DNA from: an uncultured Lentibacter sp.
GTDB taxonomy: Bacteria; Pseudomonadota; Alphaproteobacteria; Rhodobacterales; Rhodobacteraceae
Length of the DNA stretch: 64,000 nucleotides
Assembly: GCA_947497495.1 (NCBI GenBank)
Contig: CANMGT010000001.1
Location: 1-64,000 of the forward strand
Reading direction: 5' to 3'
In this document: in pieces, positions 41,901 to 50,078 of the stretch
How the letters are laid out: each line of letters opens with the position of its first letter
How positions within the stretch are numbered: the stretch's first letter is position 1
Notes under the pieces: generated by a model
Databases searched by the model: none
The model's input: only the letters and a program-made list of their open reading frames with translations
What the model was told of the DNA's origin: nothing
Position numbers and translations under genes: made by a program

Positions 41901-42282
41901 CGTCAGGGAAAATCGTGATCGCATCCACGGCGGCCTGCACATCGTCGGCAGCGCGCGCCATTTCCCAACCCGGCTCGAAGTCCAGATCGATCCGCGCCCT
42001 GCCCTCGCGCGACGTGGCATAGGCCTCGGCGACGCCTTCAACGGCCAGCAAAACAGGCTCAAGCACCTGCACAATGCCCGCGTCAACGTCTTCCGCGCCT
42101 GCCCCGTCCCACGTGACGGTGACAGCAACATTGTCGACAATCACATCAGGAAAGAACTGCGCCCGCATACGGGGCGCCGCCGCAAGGCCCGCCACGATCA
42201 GCACAACCAACAGCAAATTGGCCACGGTCGCATGCCGCGTGAAATACGAGATAATGCCCTTGGCGCTGCCGACGTCTCTCAT
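38896..42282 (-). CDS. RND efflux transporter permease (AcrB family)
   Basis: A 1128-residue inner-membrane proton-driven pump with twelve predicted helices. Typical marks are the N-terminal helix with LLLVVLIVAGLAA, TM4 GIVVDDAIVVGEHAD (proton relay Asp pair), and the TM10 counterpart GMTGIIINDSIVLITTI. Large periplasmic loops follow TM1 and TM7. It is about 80 residues longer than AcrB, with extra C-terminal helices. It follows the adaptor gene by 1 bp; no outer-membrane TolC partner is adjacent. Substrate unknown. Confidence 0.92.
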   Translation of the reverse strand: MRDVGSAKGIISYFTRHATVANLLLVVLIVAGLAAAPRMRAQFFPDVIVDNVAVTVTWDGAGAEDVDAGIVQVLEPVLLAVEGVAEAYATSREGRARIDLDFEPGWEMARAADDVQAAVDAITIFPDEADEPKVERGVWRDRVTDLVVTGPVTAEQLARFADELVVRLFEKGVTRTTIQGVVGAQTNVVVSTLALVEHDISFARIAEAIAEEVNADPAGNVTGANARVRTGVEKRSPEQIAEIVLKPNADGSKLTIGDVARIEVEGATRTRSFFVGANPAISIRVDRTATGDAIAIQHRVEEAAEALERTLPPGVTVDLIRTRAEAITGRLNLLIDNGLVGLLLVVSLLFLFLNARTALWVAAGIPVAMLATIALMYSVGLTINMISLFALIITLGIVVDDAIVVGEHADARVKKYGEGPVEAAENAAMRMAMPVFSATLTTVIAFFALTFVSGRFGDLIKDIPFTVIVVLAASLVECFLILPNHMSHSIGHSAKEHWYDVPSRVVNRGFEWVRDNLFRQFIGYVVKLRYPVFAGIILVLASQISLFVSGDVKWRFFNAPERASISGNFAMAPGSSREDTFAVMRLFQKAIEDVAKEYEDEHGRNPVDYVLAQVGGNTGRGLAGADTKDPDELGGVAIELIDADLRPYSSFAFLARLQENLPTHPLLETVSFRGWRSGPGGDALDVQFFGADAETLKRASEALKEAVSRYPEVSAVEDNLAYDKDEFVLDLSAQGKALGFTIDGVGRVLRHRLSGLEAATYPDGPRSASIRVELPEDEVTADFIYRTQMRTPEGNYVALSDIVDLKKKTGFSTIRRENGLRTVTVTGDISEDDPTRAAEIGTALAETILPEIASIHQVEFRIAGLSEQEDAFLADARTGFILCLTGIYLVLAWVFASWTRPIVVMAIIPFGLVGTIYGHNEWDVPLSMFTVVGLLGMTGIIINDSIVLITTIDDYAKERGLIPSIIDGTVDRLRPVMLTTLTTVLGLAPLLYEQSQQAQFLKPTVITLVYGLGFGFVLVLLVVPSLLAMQADFAAQIRAFKRAMKARQAWGMRGALLAGAGLVAVWFALTMGWKAATGTLPDPLAAAWPEASNLGVLGLYLGGVVVLLALTVLGALLASLWHKRQPQP

Positions 42283-42283
42283 G

Positions 42284-43741
42284 TCAGCCTCCCATCCGGC
42301 TCTCGATACGTTCGACCATGGCGGCAGGCACCTGCTTTTCGGCCAGTCGCGTCAGAAGGCGTGTTTTCACATCCTCCGGCATCCGCCCGTTGGCCTTCAC
42401 AGCGTCCATAAGCTTGCCGCGGCGCTCTTCAGAAAGCTCGATCATCGCGGGCGGCTCGGCCTTCGGAGCAGCGCCTGCCACAAGCGGCTTCACGCTGATC
42501 CCCGGCCCCAAAAGCGGCGTGCGTTTGGACACCACAAGCGCGCCGTATAGCTCAGGCGCGGCGATGATCACACTGTCGCCCTGACGACGCAGCAGCTCGA
42601 CCTTCACCAGCTCAAGGCGGTTTTCATCGTTTATTTTCAATACCGTATTGTCGACGCCCAGCGCCGTTGCCGGCACGATTGCGACGTTCTCAAGCGGCGC
42701 TTCCTGCAGTTCGACTGTCACAAAGTCGCCGGGCTTGAGCCCCTTGGCTTGGTCAAGCCGCGCAAACAAGGCCCGCCCCGTAAGGCCCGTGGTGTTGGCC
42801 GCGCCCTCGCGCGTCAGCACACCCTCTGTCGCGAGGTTGACACCAAAGTCGTCAAGCACAACGCGCACACGCGCAGGCTTCAACGCGCCTTCTGCATCAA
42901 GCAGCAGCGAATAGTCCTGCGTGGAAATGCGGAAGGCTACTTCAAGCTCGCGCGGATCCACCAGCTCGGCGAGCCGCTCGTTGCTACTCACAAGCCGCCC
43001 CTCTACCGCCTTCACCGAGGCCAGCATGCCGTCAAACCGCGCGGTGATCTCGGTCTCGCCCAGCCGGCGCTCGGCATCTGCCAGAGCGATCTTGGCGCGC
43101 AGCAAACGTGTCGCCGAGCCATCCACCCGCGCCTCGGCCTGCGCCAAAGCCTGCCTGCGTGTCAGAACCGCCGCCTTGGCAGAGCTTGCCGCCAGCTCGG
43201 CCACTTCAACAGCCGTGTCTGTGCCCACGCCGCGCTTGCGCAGGTCTTGTTGGCGCTCAAAGGCCCGAATGCGCAGATCAGCCTGCTCTTGGGCATTTTC
43301 TGTCTCGTCTTTGGCAAGCTTCAGGGCGCGCGCGGCGTCGCGCACTTCGGCCTCTGCGTCCAGCACATCAGCCTCGGCGCTTTCAAAGGCAGCGCGCGCA
43401 TCCGCATCATCGATCCGCAGCATGACATCGCCCTTGGCAAAGCTGCCACCGTCCACAAAATTCTCCGACATTTGGGTGATCATCCCGCCGACGGCAGGCC
43501 TGATTTCAAGCGTGCGCTGGCTTTTAATCTCGCCGTAGGCTGTCAGAACAGGCGTCACTTGCTCGCCAGTAACCCGCTGTGCATTCACAGAAAAAACCCG
43601 CTCACGCACCTGCGGCACCCGGCTTTCTTTGGCCATTCTCTCCTGCACGGCCCCACGCACCAAAAGCCCGCCATAGGCCAGCAAACCCAGCGTCAGCGCC
43701 AAAATGCTCAGCCCCGTCAAACCGCGTCGAAAAAACCGCAT
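42284..43741 (-). CDS. RND efflux periplasmic adaptor subunit (MFP)
   Basis: A 485-residue membrane-fusion protein linking the RND pump to an outer-membrane channel. It has one N-terminal helix, a lipoyl half (RPAVGGMITQMSENFVDGGSFAKGDVMLRIDD), a long alpha-hairpin (about 115-215) and the second lipoyl half (ITARFDGMLASVKAVEGRLVSSNERLAEL). It ends with a Lys/Arg-rich helical tail after about 435, longer than usual. AAAGGGAAG precedes the start. Confidence 0.9.
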   Translation of the reverse strand: MRFFRRGLTGLSILALTLGLLAYGGLLVRGAVQERMAKESRVPQVRERVFSVNAQRVTGEQVTPVLTAYGEIKSQRTLEIRPAVGGMITQMSENFVDGGSFAKGDVMLRIDDADARAAFESAEADVLDAEAEVRDAARALKLAKDETENAQEQADLRIRAFERQQDLRKRGVGTDTAVEVAELAASSAKAAVLTRRQALAQAEARVDGSATRLLRAKIALADAERRLGETEITARFDGMLASVKAVEGRLVSSNERLAELVDPRELEVAFRISTQDYSLLLDAEGALKPARVRVVLDDFGVNLATEGVLTREGAANTTGLTGRALFARLDQAKGLKPGDFVTVELQEAPLENVAIVPATALGVDNTVLKINDENRLELVKVELLRRQGDSVIIAAPELYGALVVSKRTPLLGPGISVKPLVAGAAPKAEPPAMIELSEERRGKLMDAVKANGRMPEDVKTRLLTRLAEKQVPAAMVERIESRMGG

Positions 43742-43760
43742 GCACTTCCCTTTCAGCAGC

Positions 43761-43774
43761 CGTCCAGACGGACG
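43761..43774. promoter_or_regulatory. Inverted repeat upstream of the RND operon
   Basis: CGTCC-AGAC-GGACG, a perfect 5-bp inverted repeat, sits 20 bp upstream of the adaptor start and close to TAACGT/TAGAGT -10-like strings on the minus strand. TetR-type repressors of RND pumps bind similar sites, but no regulator gene is adjacent. Confidence 0.35.
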
Positions 43775-43827
43775 TTACCACACTCTAAATTGTCCGCGAC
43801 ACAAGTTATACGTGGCACAATGGGTTT

Positions 43828-44265
43828 TCAGTCGAAAAAACTGTCAAAAAACATCCGGTAGGTCGCAATGAACTCAAACTGCCCGATTTGCTCGCGCGTC
43901 AGGAAGGCAAATCCGGCCCCCTCGCCCAAGCGCACGTCGGCGGGCTCAACAGGTGTCACCAGTTCGAAAATGCTGATGCTCCAGTCCGGTTTCACGGTGG
44001 AGGCGATCTGCGCAAGCGGGCGCAAGTCGGCCTCGGCAATGCGCAGGCCGGTTTCTTCGGCAAACTCGCGCACGGCGGCGGCGCGCAGGCTTTCATCGGG
44101 TTCAACCTGCCCGCCGAAAAGGCACCACTGGCTTGGCGCGGCAACGCCCTCAAACCCGTCACGCAACTGGCAGAGCACGCGGCCCCGACTGTCGCGCGCC
44201 AGAACGGCGGCAGCCCTTTCTTTCACAACCGCGGGCTGCACGCCGATAAGCTGAAAAATATCCAT
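43828..44265 (-). CDS. NUDIX hydrolase
   Basis: A 145-residue NUDIX protein with a complete box (GGQVEPDESLRAAAVREFAEETGL, fitting Gx5Ex7REUxEExGU, about 50-72). The substrate is not predictable. Its ATG overlaps the moaB stop (TAATG), making it the third gene of a UDG-moaB-NUDIX unit. Confidence 0.88.
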   Translation of the reverse strand: MDIFQLIGVQPAVVKERAAAVLARDSRGRVLCQLRDGFEGVAAPSQWCLFGGQVEPDESLRAAAVREFAEETGLRIAEADLRPLAQIASTVKPDWSISIFELVTPVEPADVRLGEGAGFAFLTREQIGQFEFIATYRMFFDSFFD

Positions 44266-44807
44266 TATTTACGCTGCTTATGCTCTTCCAGGCGCGGCAT
44301 GATCTCAACGAAATTGCAGGGCAAATGGCGGTAATCCAACTGCCATTTCAGGATCTCGTCCCAGCCGTCTTTGCACGCCCCGGGACTGCCGGGCAGCGCG
44401 AACAGATAGCACCCCCCCGCAACCCCCGCTGTCGCGCGGCTCTGCACTGCGCTGGTGCCGATCTTCTGAAAGCTCACCATGGTGAAAAGTGTCCCGAAGG
44501 CGTCGATCTCTTTTTCGTAAACATCCCTGTGCGCTTCGACAGTCACGTCGCGGCCCGTGAGGCCCGTGCCGCCTGTCGAGATCACAACGTCAACCTCGCC
44601 CGAGGCCACCCATGCGCGCAGTTGTTTGGCCACGTCAGCACGCTCGTCGCGGATGATCTTGCGATCGGCCAGCACATGCCCCGCCTCTGTCAGGCGGCCG
44701 ACAAGCACATCTCCCGAGCGGTCATCAGCCAAAGCGCGACTGTCGCTCACCGTCAGCACAGCAATCCGCACCGGTATAAATTCGCGGCTCTCGTCTATCC
44801 GGCTCAT
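44265..44807 (-). CDS. moaB: Molybdenum cofactor biosynthesis protein B
   Basis: A 180-residue MoaB/MogA-family protein that adenylates molybdopterin. It has VLTVSDSRALADDRSGDVL, the VVISTGGTGLTGRDVTVEA motif with the Asp of the active site, and LPGSPGACKDGWDEIL. Overlaps the UDG gene upstream (ATGA) and the NUDIX gene downstream. A second set of Mo-cofactor genes far from the fdhD-moeA operon. Confidence 0.9.
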   Translation of the reverse strand: MSRIDESREFIPVRIAVLTVSDSRALADDRSGDVLVGRLTEAGHVLADRKIIRDERADVAKQLRAWVASGEVDVVISTGGTGLTGRDVTVEAHRDVYEKEIDAFGTLFTMVSFQKIGTSAVQSRATAGVAGGCYLFALPGSPGACKDGWDEILKWQLDYRHLPCNFVEIMPRLEEHKQRK

Positions 44808-45571
44808 CCCAACCTCGCTTTGATATCCAGTAAATCAGCCCAAGCCTCGCGCTTCATCTGCGGCTGGCGCAGCAGGTAAGCGGGGTGGAACATCGGCATC
44901 GCGGGCCTGCCGTAAGCCTCGGCCCAGTTGCCGCGCAGCCGCGTGATCCCACGCTTGGAGAGCGCCGCCTCGCAACTCATATTGCCCATGAGGATAATCA
45001 GCTCGGGCTCGGCCAACTCGACATGGCGCGCCACGAAGGGCCGCATCATCGCGATCTCCTCCGGCTTTGGCTCGCGGTTTTGCGGCGGCCGCCATGGCAA
45101 CACATTGGTGATATAAACACTCTCTTCGCGCGACAGGCCGATCGCCGCCAGCATCTTGTCGAGCAGTTGCCCCGAGCGACCCACAAAGGGCTTACCCTCG
45201 CGGTCTTCGTCGCGCCCCGGCGCTTCCCCGATGATCATAACCCGCGCCTTCGGCACCCCGTCGGCAAACACAAGGTTGCGCGCACCGCGCTTTAGCTCGC
45301 AATGCTCAAACCCCGCCAAAGCCGCCTCAAGCGCCTCAAGGCTTCCCGCGCCAGCGGCGGCCGCTTTGGCAGCAGCAACAGCGTCAACTCTGGGCGCCTC
45401 GACAGGCTCTGCAGGCACCGGTTTTGCCGCAGCAGCAGGCACCTTGGCTTTGGGCATATCGACAAGTTCAAAGCGGTCAATCGGCGTCTCGCTGAGGGCT
45501 TCATCAACCCCCATCTCGATCTGCCAGTCGAGCGCTGCGCGCTGCGCGTAATATGATGCTGCCGATTCCAT
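44804..45571 (-). CDS. Uracil-DNA glycosylase, family 4-like
   Basis: Removes uracil from DNA. The 255-residue protein has an Ala-rich N-terminal region (about 40-85), motif 1 GEAPGRDEDREGKPFVGRSGQLLD (115-138), NVLPWRPPQNREP and motif 2 HPAYLLRQP (229-237). Family 4 enzymes hold a 4Fe-4S cluster by four Cys; this protein has only Cys91 and Cys200, and the KC of motif KCRPP is PW. It is therefore probably cluster-free. Confidence 0.85.
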   Translation of the reverse strand: MESAASYYAQRAALDWQIEMGVDEALSETPIDRFELVDMPKAKVPAAAAKPVPAEPVEAPRVDAVAAAKAAAAGAGSLEALEAALAGFEHCELKRGARNLVFADGVPKARVMIIGEAPGRDEDREGKPFVGRSGQLLDKMLAAIGLSREESVYITNVLPWRPPQNREPKPEEIAMMRPFVARHVELAEPELIILMGNMSCEAALSKRGITRLRGNWAEAYGRPAMPMFHPAYLLRQPQMKREAWADLLDIKARLG

Positions 45572-45677
45572 GCGCTAAACCTACCTCAAGCCCGCGTGCG
45601 CGATAACCCAGTAAACGCATCTCTTGCGCGCGGCGCGCGTGCTTTCTATAAGCAGGGTCGAATAAAAGGATGAGAGC

Positions 45678-46643
45678 ATGGGCTTCGCACACCGTCACCT
45701 TCTCGGAATAGAACCGCTCTCGCAATCTGATATCACCTGTATCCTAGATCTGGCCGACCAGTATGTGACGCTCAACCGCTCGGCGCAGAAGACGTCTGAT
45801 GTGCTCAAAGGCCTCACGCAGATCAACATGTTCTTCGAAAACTCAACACGCACGCAGGCGAGCTTCGAGCTGGCAGGCAAGCGCCTTGGCGCAGACGTAA
45901 TGAACATGGCAATGCAGGCGAGTTCCATCAAAAAAGGCGAAACGCTGATCGATACGGCGCTGACGCTCAACGCCATGCACCCTGACTTGCTGGTGGTGCG
46001 TCACCCCAACTCCGGCGCCGTTGACTTGCTGGCACAGAAGGTAAACTGCGCCGTGCTCAACGCTGGTGACGGGCGCCACGAGCACCCCACACAGGCCCTG
46101 CTCGACGCGCTGACAATCCGCCGTGCCAAGGGGCGTTTGCACCGCCTCAACATCGCCATCTGCGGCGACATCGCCCACTCGCGCGTGGCGCGTTCCAACA
46201 TCATCCTCTTGGGCAAGATGGAAAACCGCATCCGCCTCATCGGCCCGCCAACGCTGATGCCAAGCGAGATCAGCGAATTTGGCTGCGAAGTCTATGACGA
46301 CATGCGCGAAGGCCTGAAGGACGTTGACGTTGTGATGATGCTGCGGCTCCAGAAGGAACGCATGGATGGCGGCTTTATCCCGTCCGAGCGCGAATACTAT
46401 CACCGCTTCGGCCTTGACGCCGACAAACTGAGCCACGCCAAAGACGACGCCATCGTGATGCACCCGGGGCCGATGAACCGCGGTGTCGAGATCGACGGAG
46501 ATATCGCCGATGACGTCACCCGCTCTGTCATTCAGGAGCAGGTTGAAATGGGCGTCGCTGTGCGCATGGCCGCGATGCACCTGCTGGCGGAAAACGCCAA
46601 AGCCGCGGCGCGCGGCATGTCCTCATCCGAGGTTATGGTATGA
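45678..46643 (+). CDS. pyrB: Aspartate carbamoyltransferase catalytic subunit
   Basis: Condenses carbamoyl phosphate with aspartate, the committed step of pyrimidine synthesis. The 321-residue protein has the carbamoyl-phosphate loop [31 protein letters not shown], and [14 protein letters not shown]. No regulatory pyrI is nearby. AAAAGGATGAG precedes the ATG. It heads a unit pyrB, three small genes, a dihydroorotase-like gene and plsY, all with 4-bp overlaps or near-zero gaps. Confidence 0.95.
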   Translation: MGFAHRHLLGIEPLSQSDITCILDLADQYVTLNRSAQKTSDVLKGLTQINMFFENSTRTQASFELAGKRLGADVMNMAMQASSIKKGETLIDTALTLNAMHPDLLVVRHPNSGAVDLLAQKVNCAVLNAGDGRHEHPTQALLDALTIRRAKGRLHRLNIAICGDIAHSRVARSNIILLGKMENRIRLIGPPTLMPSEISEFGCEVYDDMREGLKDVDVVMMLRLQKERMDGGFIPSEREYYHRFGLDADKLSHAKDDAIVMHPGPMNRGVEIDGDIADDVTRSVIQEQVEMGVAVRMAAMHLLAENAKAAARGMSSSEVMV

Positions 46644-47170
46644 GTGAAGCGCTCGCTTTTCCCGCGCAAGCCCGCCGTGCTGTCTGGGTTTTCACCGCCG
46701 ATCTTCCCGAAGGCGCGCTCGAACGCCTTGTCATGCCTCCGGCAGACGCCTTGCGCGAGGCTTTGGGCCTGTCTTCACTCAACACCGATCACATAGAAGT
46801 TTTCCAACCCGAAGTGCTGGAAGGCTATACCCTTGCAAGCTTTCTCACGGGGGCCAATGGCCTCGACGAAGCCTCTGTCGCACCCGACACTGCCACGCTA
46901 GATGCCCTGGAGGGGCCCGTTTTGCTTGTGTTCTCCGGCGCGCTGAGCGCTGCCGACACAGCACTCGCCCCCAAGCCCCCACTTGTTTTCATTGGTCGCT
47001 ACATCGAAAAAAGTGAAGCAACACTTTATGAGGCGCCCTTTTTTCCCGCAGGCGCAACAGCTCCGCCTCTGCCAGCCGAAACACCCAAGCCTGTATCCGC
47101 CCGCTTGATTGGCGCGATCGTGCTGGTTGTCCTCTTGCTTATCGCCGCGCTTGCGGCGCTCACCACATGA
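46640..47170 (+). CDS. Hypothetical protein with C-terminal membrane anchor
   Basis: A 176-residue protein: a soluble domain ([33 protein letters not shown] through [40 protein letters not shown]), a Pro-rich linker and one membrane helix at the very end (about 153-174). Function unknown. The ATG overlaps the pyrB stop; its own stop overlaps the next gene. Confidence 0.75.
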   Translation: MSEALAFPAQARRAVWVFTADLPEGALERLVMPPADALREALGLSSLNTDHIEVFQPEVLEGYTLASFLTGANGLDEASVAPDTATLDALEGPVLLVFSGALSAADTALAPKPPLVFIGRYIEKSEATLYEAPFFPAGATAPPLPAETPKPVSARLIGAIVLVVLLLIAALAALTT

Positions 47171-47691
47171 GCGCGCCCGAAATGTCCGAGCTGCCAAACC
47201 CGACAACAACCTTGCTGGATGACGAGGCCTTTCTCGGCACATTCGTCCCCGACATCGGGGTTTTCATCCAACGCTCGCTCATTGTCGGGCTGATAACAGC
47301 GGTGTTTTTCGGCCCCGTCATCGGCGTTCCCGCGCAATACTGGCTGCCAATCATGGCGTTTACCACAGTGTTTTCGGCCTTCATCTTTGACGACTACACA
47401 AGCTGGCTGCGCCACAGGAACGACCAGTGGCACCTCACCTCGCTGCGCCTCATCTATGAGAACACCAACGAGCCAGAGCTGAACGCAACCGTCAACCTTG
47501 CCGACATTCACACCACCAAGCGCACCCTCTGGAAGAACCTGCGGCTAGATTTTGAAACAGGTCAGGCTGTGATGATGAAATACCTCGCCAAGCCCCGTTC
47601 AGTTGAACGCGAGATAGACTTGGCCCGCCTCGCGCTGATGGGCACAATCGCCGACGAAGATGACATCCCAGACGCGGAGGACGCCACATGA
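47167..47691 (+). CDS. Hypothetical membrane protein, PH-like type
   Basis: A 174-residue protein with two close membrane helices (about 36-72, LIVGLITAVFFGPVIGV and YWLPIMAFTTVFSAFIF). A domain of beta character follows (WHLTSLRLIYENTNEPELNATVNLADIHTTKRTLWKNLRLDFETGQAVMMKYL) that reads like a bacterial PH domain ("helices then PH", as in YdbS-like proteins). Acidic C-terminus. Role unknown. Confidence 0.7.
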   Translation: MSAPEMSELPNPTTTLLDDEAFLGTFVPDIGVFIQRSLIVGLITAVFFGPVIGVPAQYWLPIMAFTTVFSAFIFDDYTSWLRHRNDQWHLTSLRLIYENTNEPELNATVNLADIHTTKRTLWKNLRLDFETGQAVMMKYLAKPRSVEREIDLARLALMGTIADEDDIPDAEDAT

Positions 47692-48110
47692 GCGCCGATA
47701 TCGACACTGTTCTCGCCGAGTTCCCGCCCAGTAAAGGCACCTATATTCGCGAGCACATCATGCTGGCGGCGCTTGGCTCTGTGCTGCTGTCAGGCCTGCT
47801 CGTGTTCATGGGCAACCCGCACGCCTGGACAGGCATCGTCGGCTCGGTGTTCGCCATCAGCGTGCGCGGTGTCTACGTGATGAACGAGCAGCTCGGCATG
47901 GTCTGGAAGCTGACGAGCGCACGGCTCATTGGCCCCGACGGGCGCATTATCCCCCTTGCCGACGTTGAAAACGCCCGCACCATGCTTTCGGCGCTGCAAG
48001 TGATCACCCGCTCGGGCGACAAATACCTGATCAAATACCAAGCCGACCCCGCCGCGGGCGCAGCCCTCGTGCTGCAAACCCGCGACGCCGCGCTAAGCGC
48101 AAGGAATTGA
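47688..48110 (+). CDS. Hypothetical membrane protein, PH-like type
   Basis: A 140-residue protein with two membrane helices (about 25-62) and a PH-like C-terminal part (WKLTSARLIGPDGRIIPLADVENARTMLSALQVITRSGDKYLIKYQ). It looks like a shortened relative of the protein encoded just upstream, so the pair may be an old duplication acting as a complex. Overlaps its neighbour by 4 bp and ends 4 bp before the dihydroorotase-like gene. Confidence 0.7.
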   Translation: MSADIDTVLAEFPPSKGTYIREHIMLAALGSVLLSGLLVFMGNPHAWTGIVGSVFAISVRGVYVMNEQLGMVWKLTSARLIGPDGRIIPLADVENARTMLSALQVITRSGDKYLIKYQADPAAGAALVLQTRDAALSARN

Positions 48111-48114
48111 GCCG

Positions 48115-49383
48115 ATGAAAACCCTGTTCACCAACGCCCGCCTGATTGACCCGGAAGCGCAGAGCGAAAGCCTCGGCTGGCTTCTGGTTGAGAACGGCCT
48201 TATCGCCGCAACGGGCCAAGGCGACGCGCCACAGGCCGACGAGACGGTTGATTGCAAAGGCCAGTGCCTTGCCCCCGGCATTGTCGATATCGGCGTCAAA
48301 GTCGGCGAGCCCGGCGAGCGCCACAAGGAAAGCTACGCTTCAGCGGGGCGCGCCGCAGCCGCAGGTGGCGTCACGACAATCGCCATCCGCCCCGACACTT
48401 CGCCCGCCATCGACACGCCCGAAGCGCTGGAGTTTGTCAAACGCCGCGCCAACGAAGACAGCTGCGTCAACGTGCTGCCCATCGCCGCACTCACCAAAGG
48501 GCGCGAAGGCCGCGAGATGACAGAAATCGGCTTTCTGCTCGACGCGGGCGCTGTCGGCTTTTCCGACTGCGACGCCGTGGTGCCCAACACCAAAGTTTTC
48601 CAACGCGCGCTGACCTATGCCAAGAGCCTCGGCGCGCTTGTGATAGCGCACCCGCAAGAGCCGACGCTCTCGGCGGGGGCCTGCGTGACCTCCGGCAAGT
48701 TCGCCACCCTGCGTGGCCTGCCCGCTGTCTCGCCCATGGCCGAGCGCATGGGGCTTGACCGCGACATCGCCCTTTTGGAAATGACGGGCGCGCGCTACCA
48801 CGCCGACCAGATCACAACCGCCCGCGCCCTGCCCGCGCTTGAGCGCGCCAAGAACAACGGCCTCGACATTACGGCGGGCACCTCGGTGCACCACATCACG
48901 CTCAACGCGCTTGACGTGGCCGACTACCGCACTTTCTTCAAGCTCAAGCCGCCGCTGCGCAGCGAAGACGACAGGCTGGCAACAATCGCCGCGCTCGCGG
49001 ATGGCACCATCGACATCATCAGCTCGATGCACACGCCTCAAGACGAAGAGAGCAAACGCCTGCCCTATGAAGAAGCCGCCTCAGGCGCTGTGGCGCTCGA
49101 AACACTGCTGCCCGCCAGCCTGCGCCTCGTGCACGCCGAGCAACTCACGCTCGCGCAACTTTTCCGTGCCCTGTCGCTGAACCCCGCCAAACGCCTTGGC
49201 CTTGCCAGCGGGCGGCTCTGCAAAGGGGCCCCCGCCGATCTGGTGGTGTTTGACCCCGACAAGCCCTTCGTGCTTGACCGCAGCACGCTGAAGTCAAAGT
49301 CTAAAAACACCCCCTTTGACGGCCAGCGCTTACAGGGTAAAGTTGTGCAAACTTTTGTGAATGGCGAAAAGGTCTTCGGCTGA
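48115..49383 (+). CDS. Dihydroorotase-like protein, probably inactive (PyrX/PyrC' type)
   Basis: A 422-residue amidohydrolase-fold protein clearly related to dihydroorotase, but key residues are gone. The canonical D-x-H-x-H-x-R-E-P-G reads D58-I-G-V-K-V-G-E-P-G, losing both metal His and the substrate Arg. The usual metal His of H-V-S is Gln232; the catalytic Asp of D-H-x-P-H is Met305 and the last His is Gln309. His179 and His306 remain. In Pseudomonas a similar inactive homologue is needed to assemble PyrB; the same role is inferred. A true pyrC must be elsewhere. Confidence 0.85.
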   Translation: MKTLFTNARLIDPEAQSESLGWLLVENGLIAATGQGDAPQADETVDCKGQCLAPGIVDIGVKVGEPGERHKESYASAGRAAAAGGVTTIAIRPDTSPAIDTPEALEFVKRRANEDSCVNVLPIAALTKGREGREMTEIGFLLDAGAVGFSDCDAVVPNTKVFQRALTYAKSLGALVIAHPQEPTLSAGACVTSGKFATLRGLPAVSPMAERMGLDRDIALLEMTGARYHADQITTARALPALERAKNNGLDITAGTSVHHITLNALDVADYRTFFKLKPPLRSEDDRLATIAALADGTIDIISSMHTPQDEESKRLPYEEAASGAVALETLLPASLRLVHAEQLTLAQLFRALSLNPAKRLGLASGRLCKGAPADLVVFDPDKPFVLDRSTLKSKSKNTPFDGQRLQGKVVQTFVNGEKVFG

Positions 49384-49988
49384 TGCCTCTGATAGAAAAC
49401 ACTTCTCTCGTGCTCGCACTTTGGGCGCTCGTCGGCTACCTGCTGGGCTCGATCCCCTTTGGCATCGTGATGTCGCGCGTCTTCTCACTTGGCGATTTGC
49501 GCAAAACAGGCTCCGGCAACATCGGCGCGACAAATGTGCTGCGCTCGGGCAACAAATCAGCTGCGGCTCTGACGCTGCTGTTTGACGCTGGCAAAGGCGC
49601 CGCCGCGGTGCTGCTGGCGCGCACTTTCGCGGGCGAAGACGCCGCTCAACTGGCAGGGCTTTTGGCCTTCCTCGGGCACTGCTTTCCTGTCTGGCTTGGC
49701 TTTAAGGGTGGCAAAGGTGTTGCGACATTCTTTGGCGTCCTGCTAGCGCTTGTCTGGCCCGTTGGCCTCGCCTGCTGCGCAACCTGGCTCGCCGCGGCTG
49801 CAGTTTGGCGCATCTCTTCACTGGCGGCCATCACCGCAGCAAGCAGCTCGACGATCTGGATGGCCTTGCTGGGAGCGCAACAAGCGCTATTGCTTGGTGT
49901 TCTGCTGACAGTTCTGGTGTTCTTCACCCACCGCGCAAACATCGAACGTCTGCGCGCCAACACCGAGCCCAAGATCGGCGAAAAGTAA
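49383..49988 (+). CDS. plsY: Glycerol-3-phosphate acyltransferase PlsY
   Basis: Acylates glycerol-3-phosphate from acyl-phosphate at the inner membrane, the first step of phospholipid synthesis. The 201-residue protein has five predicted helices and the three PlsY motifs: LLGSIPFG, RKTGSGNIGATNVLR-like DLRKTGSGNIGATN, and GHCFPVWLGFKGGKGVATFFG. It shares one base with the preceding stop (TGATG). Confidence 0.93.
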   Translation: MPLIENTSLVLALWALVGYLLGSIPFGIVMSRVFSLGDLRKTGSGNIGATNVLRSGNKSAAALTLLFDAGKGAAAVLLARTFAGEDAAQLAGLLAFLGHCFPVWLGFKGGKGVATFFGVLLALVWPVGLACCATWLAAAAVWRISSLAAITAASSSTIWMALLGAQQALLLGVLLTVLVFFTHRANIERLRANTEPKIGEK

Positions 49989-50041
49989 GGCGGCCATGAC
50001 GATCACAGAAGGCGCTTGCAATCTCCTTTGAATTCTTTTAT

Positions 50042-50057
50042 TTCTGTCATAACAGAA
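50042..50057. promoter_or_regulatory. Palindromic operator before the GbsR-like gene
   Basis: TTCTGT-CATA-ACAGAA is a perfect 6-bp inverted repeat 21 bp before the start codon, nested in an AT-rich stretch that also has AATTCT and AGAATT. A site for autoregulation is likely but inferred. Confidence 0.5.
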
Positions 50058-50078
50058 TTTTATGAAAGATCAACTCAG

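Noticed and set aside
40792..42411. 539-codon plus-strand frame across the RND permease gene
   Set aside because: Antisense shadow of a high-GC gene with unmistakable AcrB motifs; composition is Arg/His/Asp-rich and no ribosome site is present.
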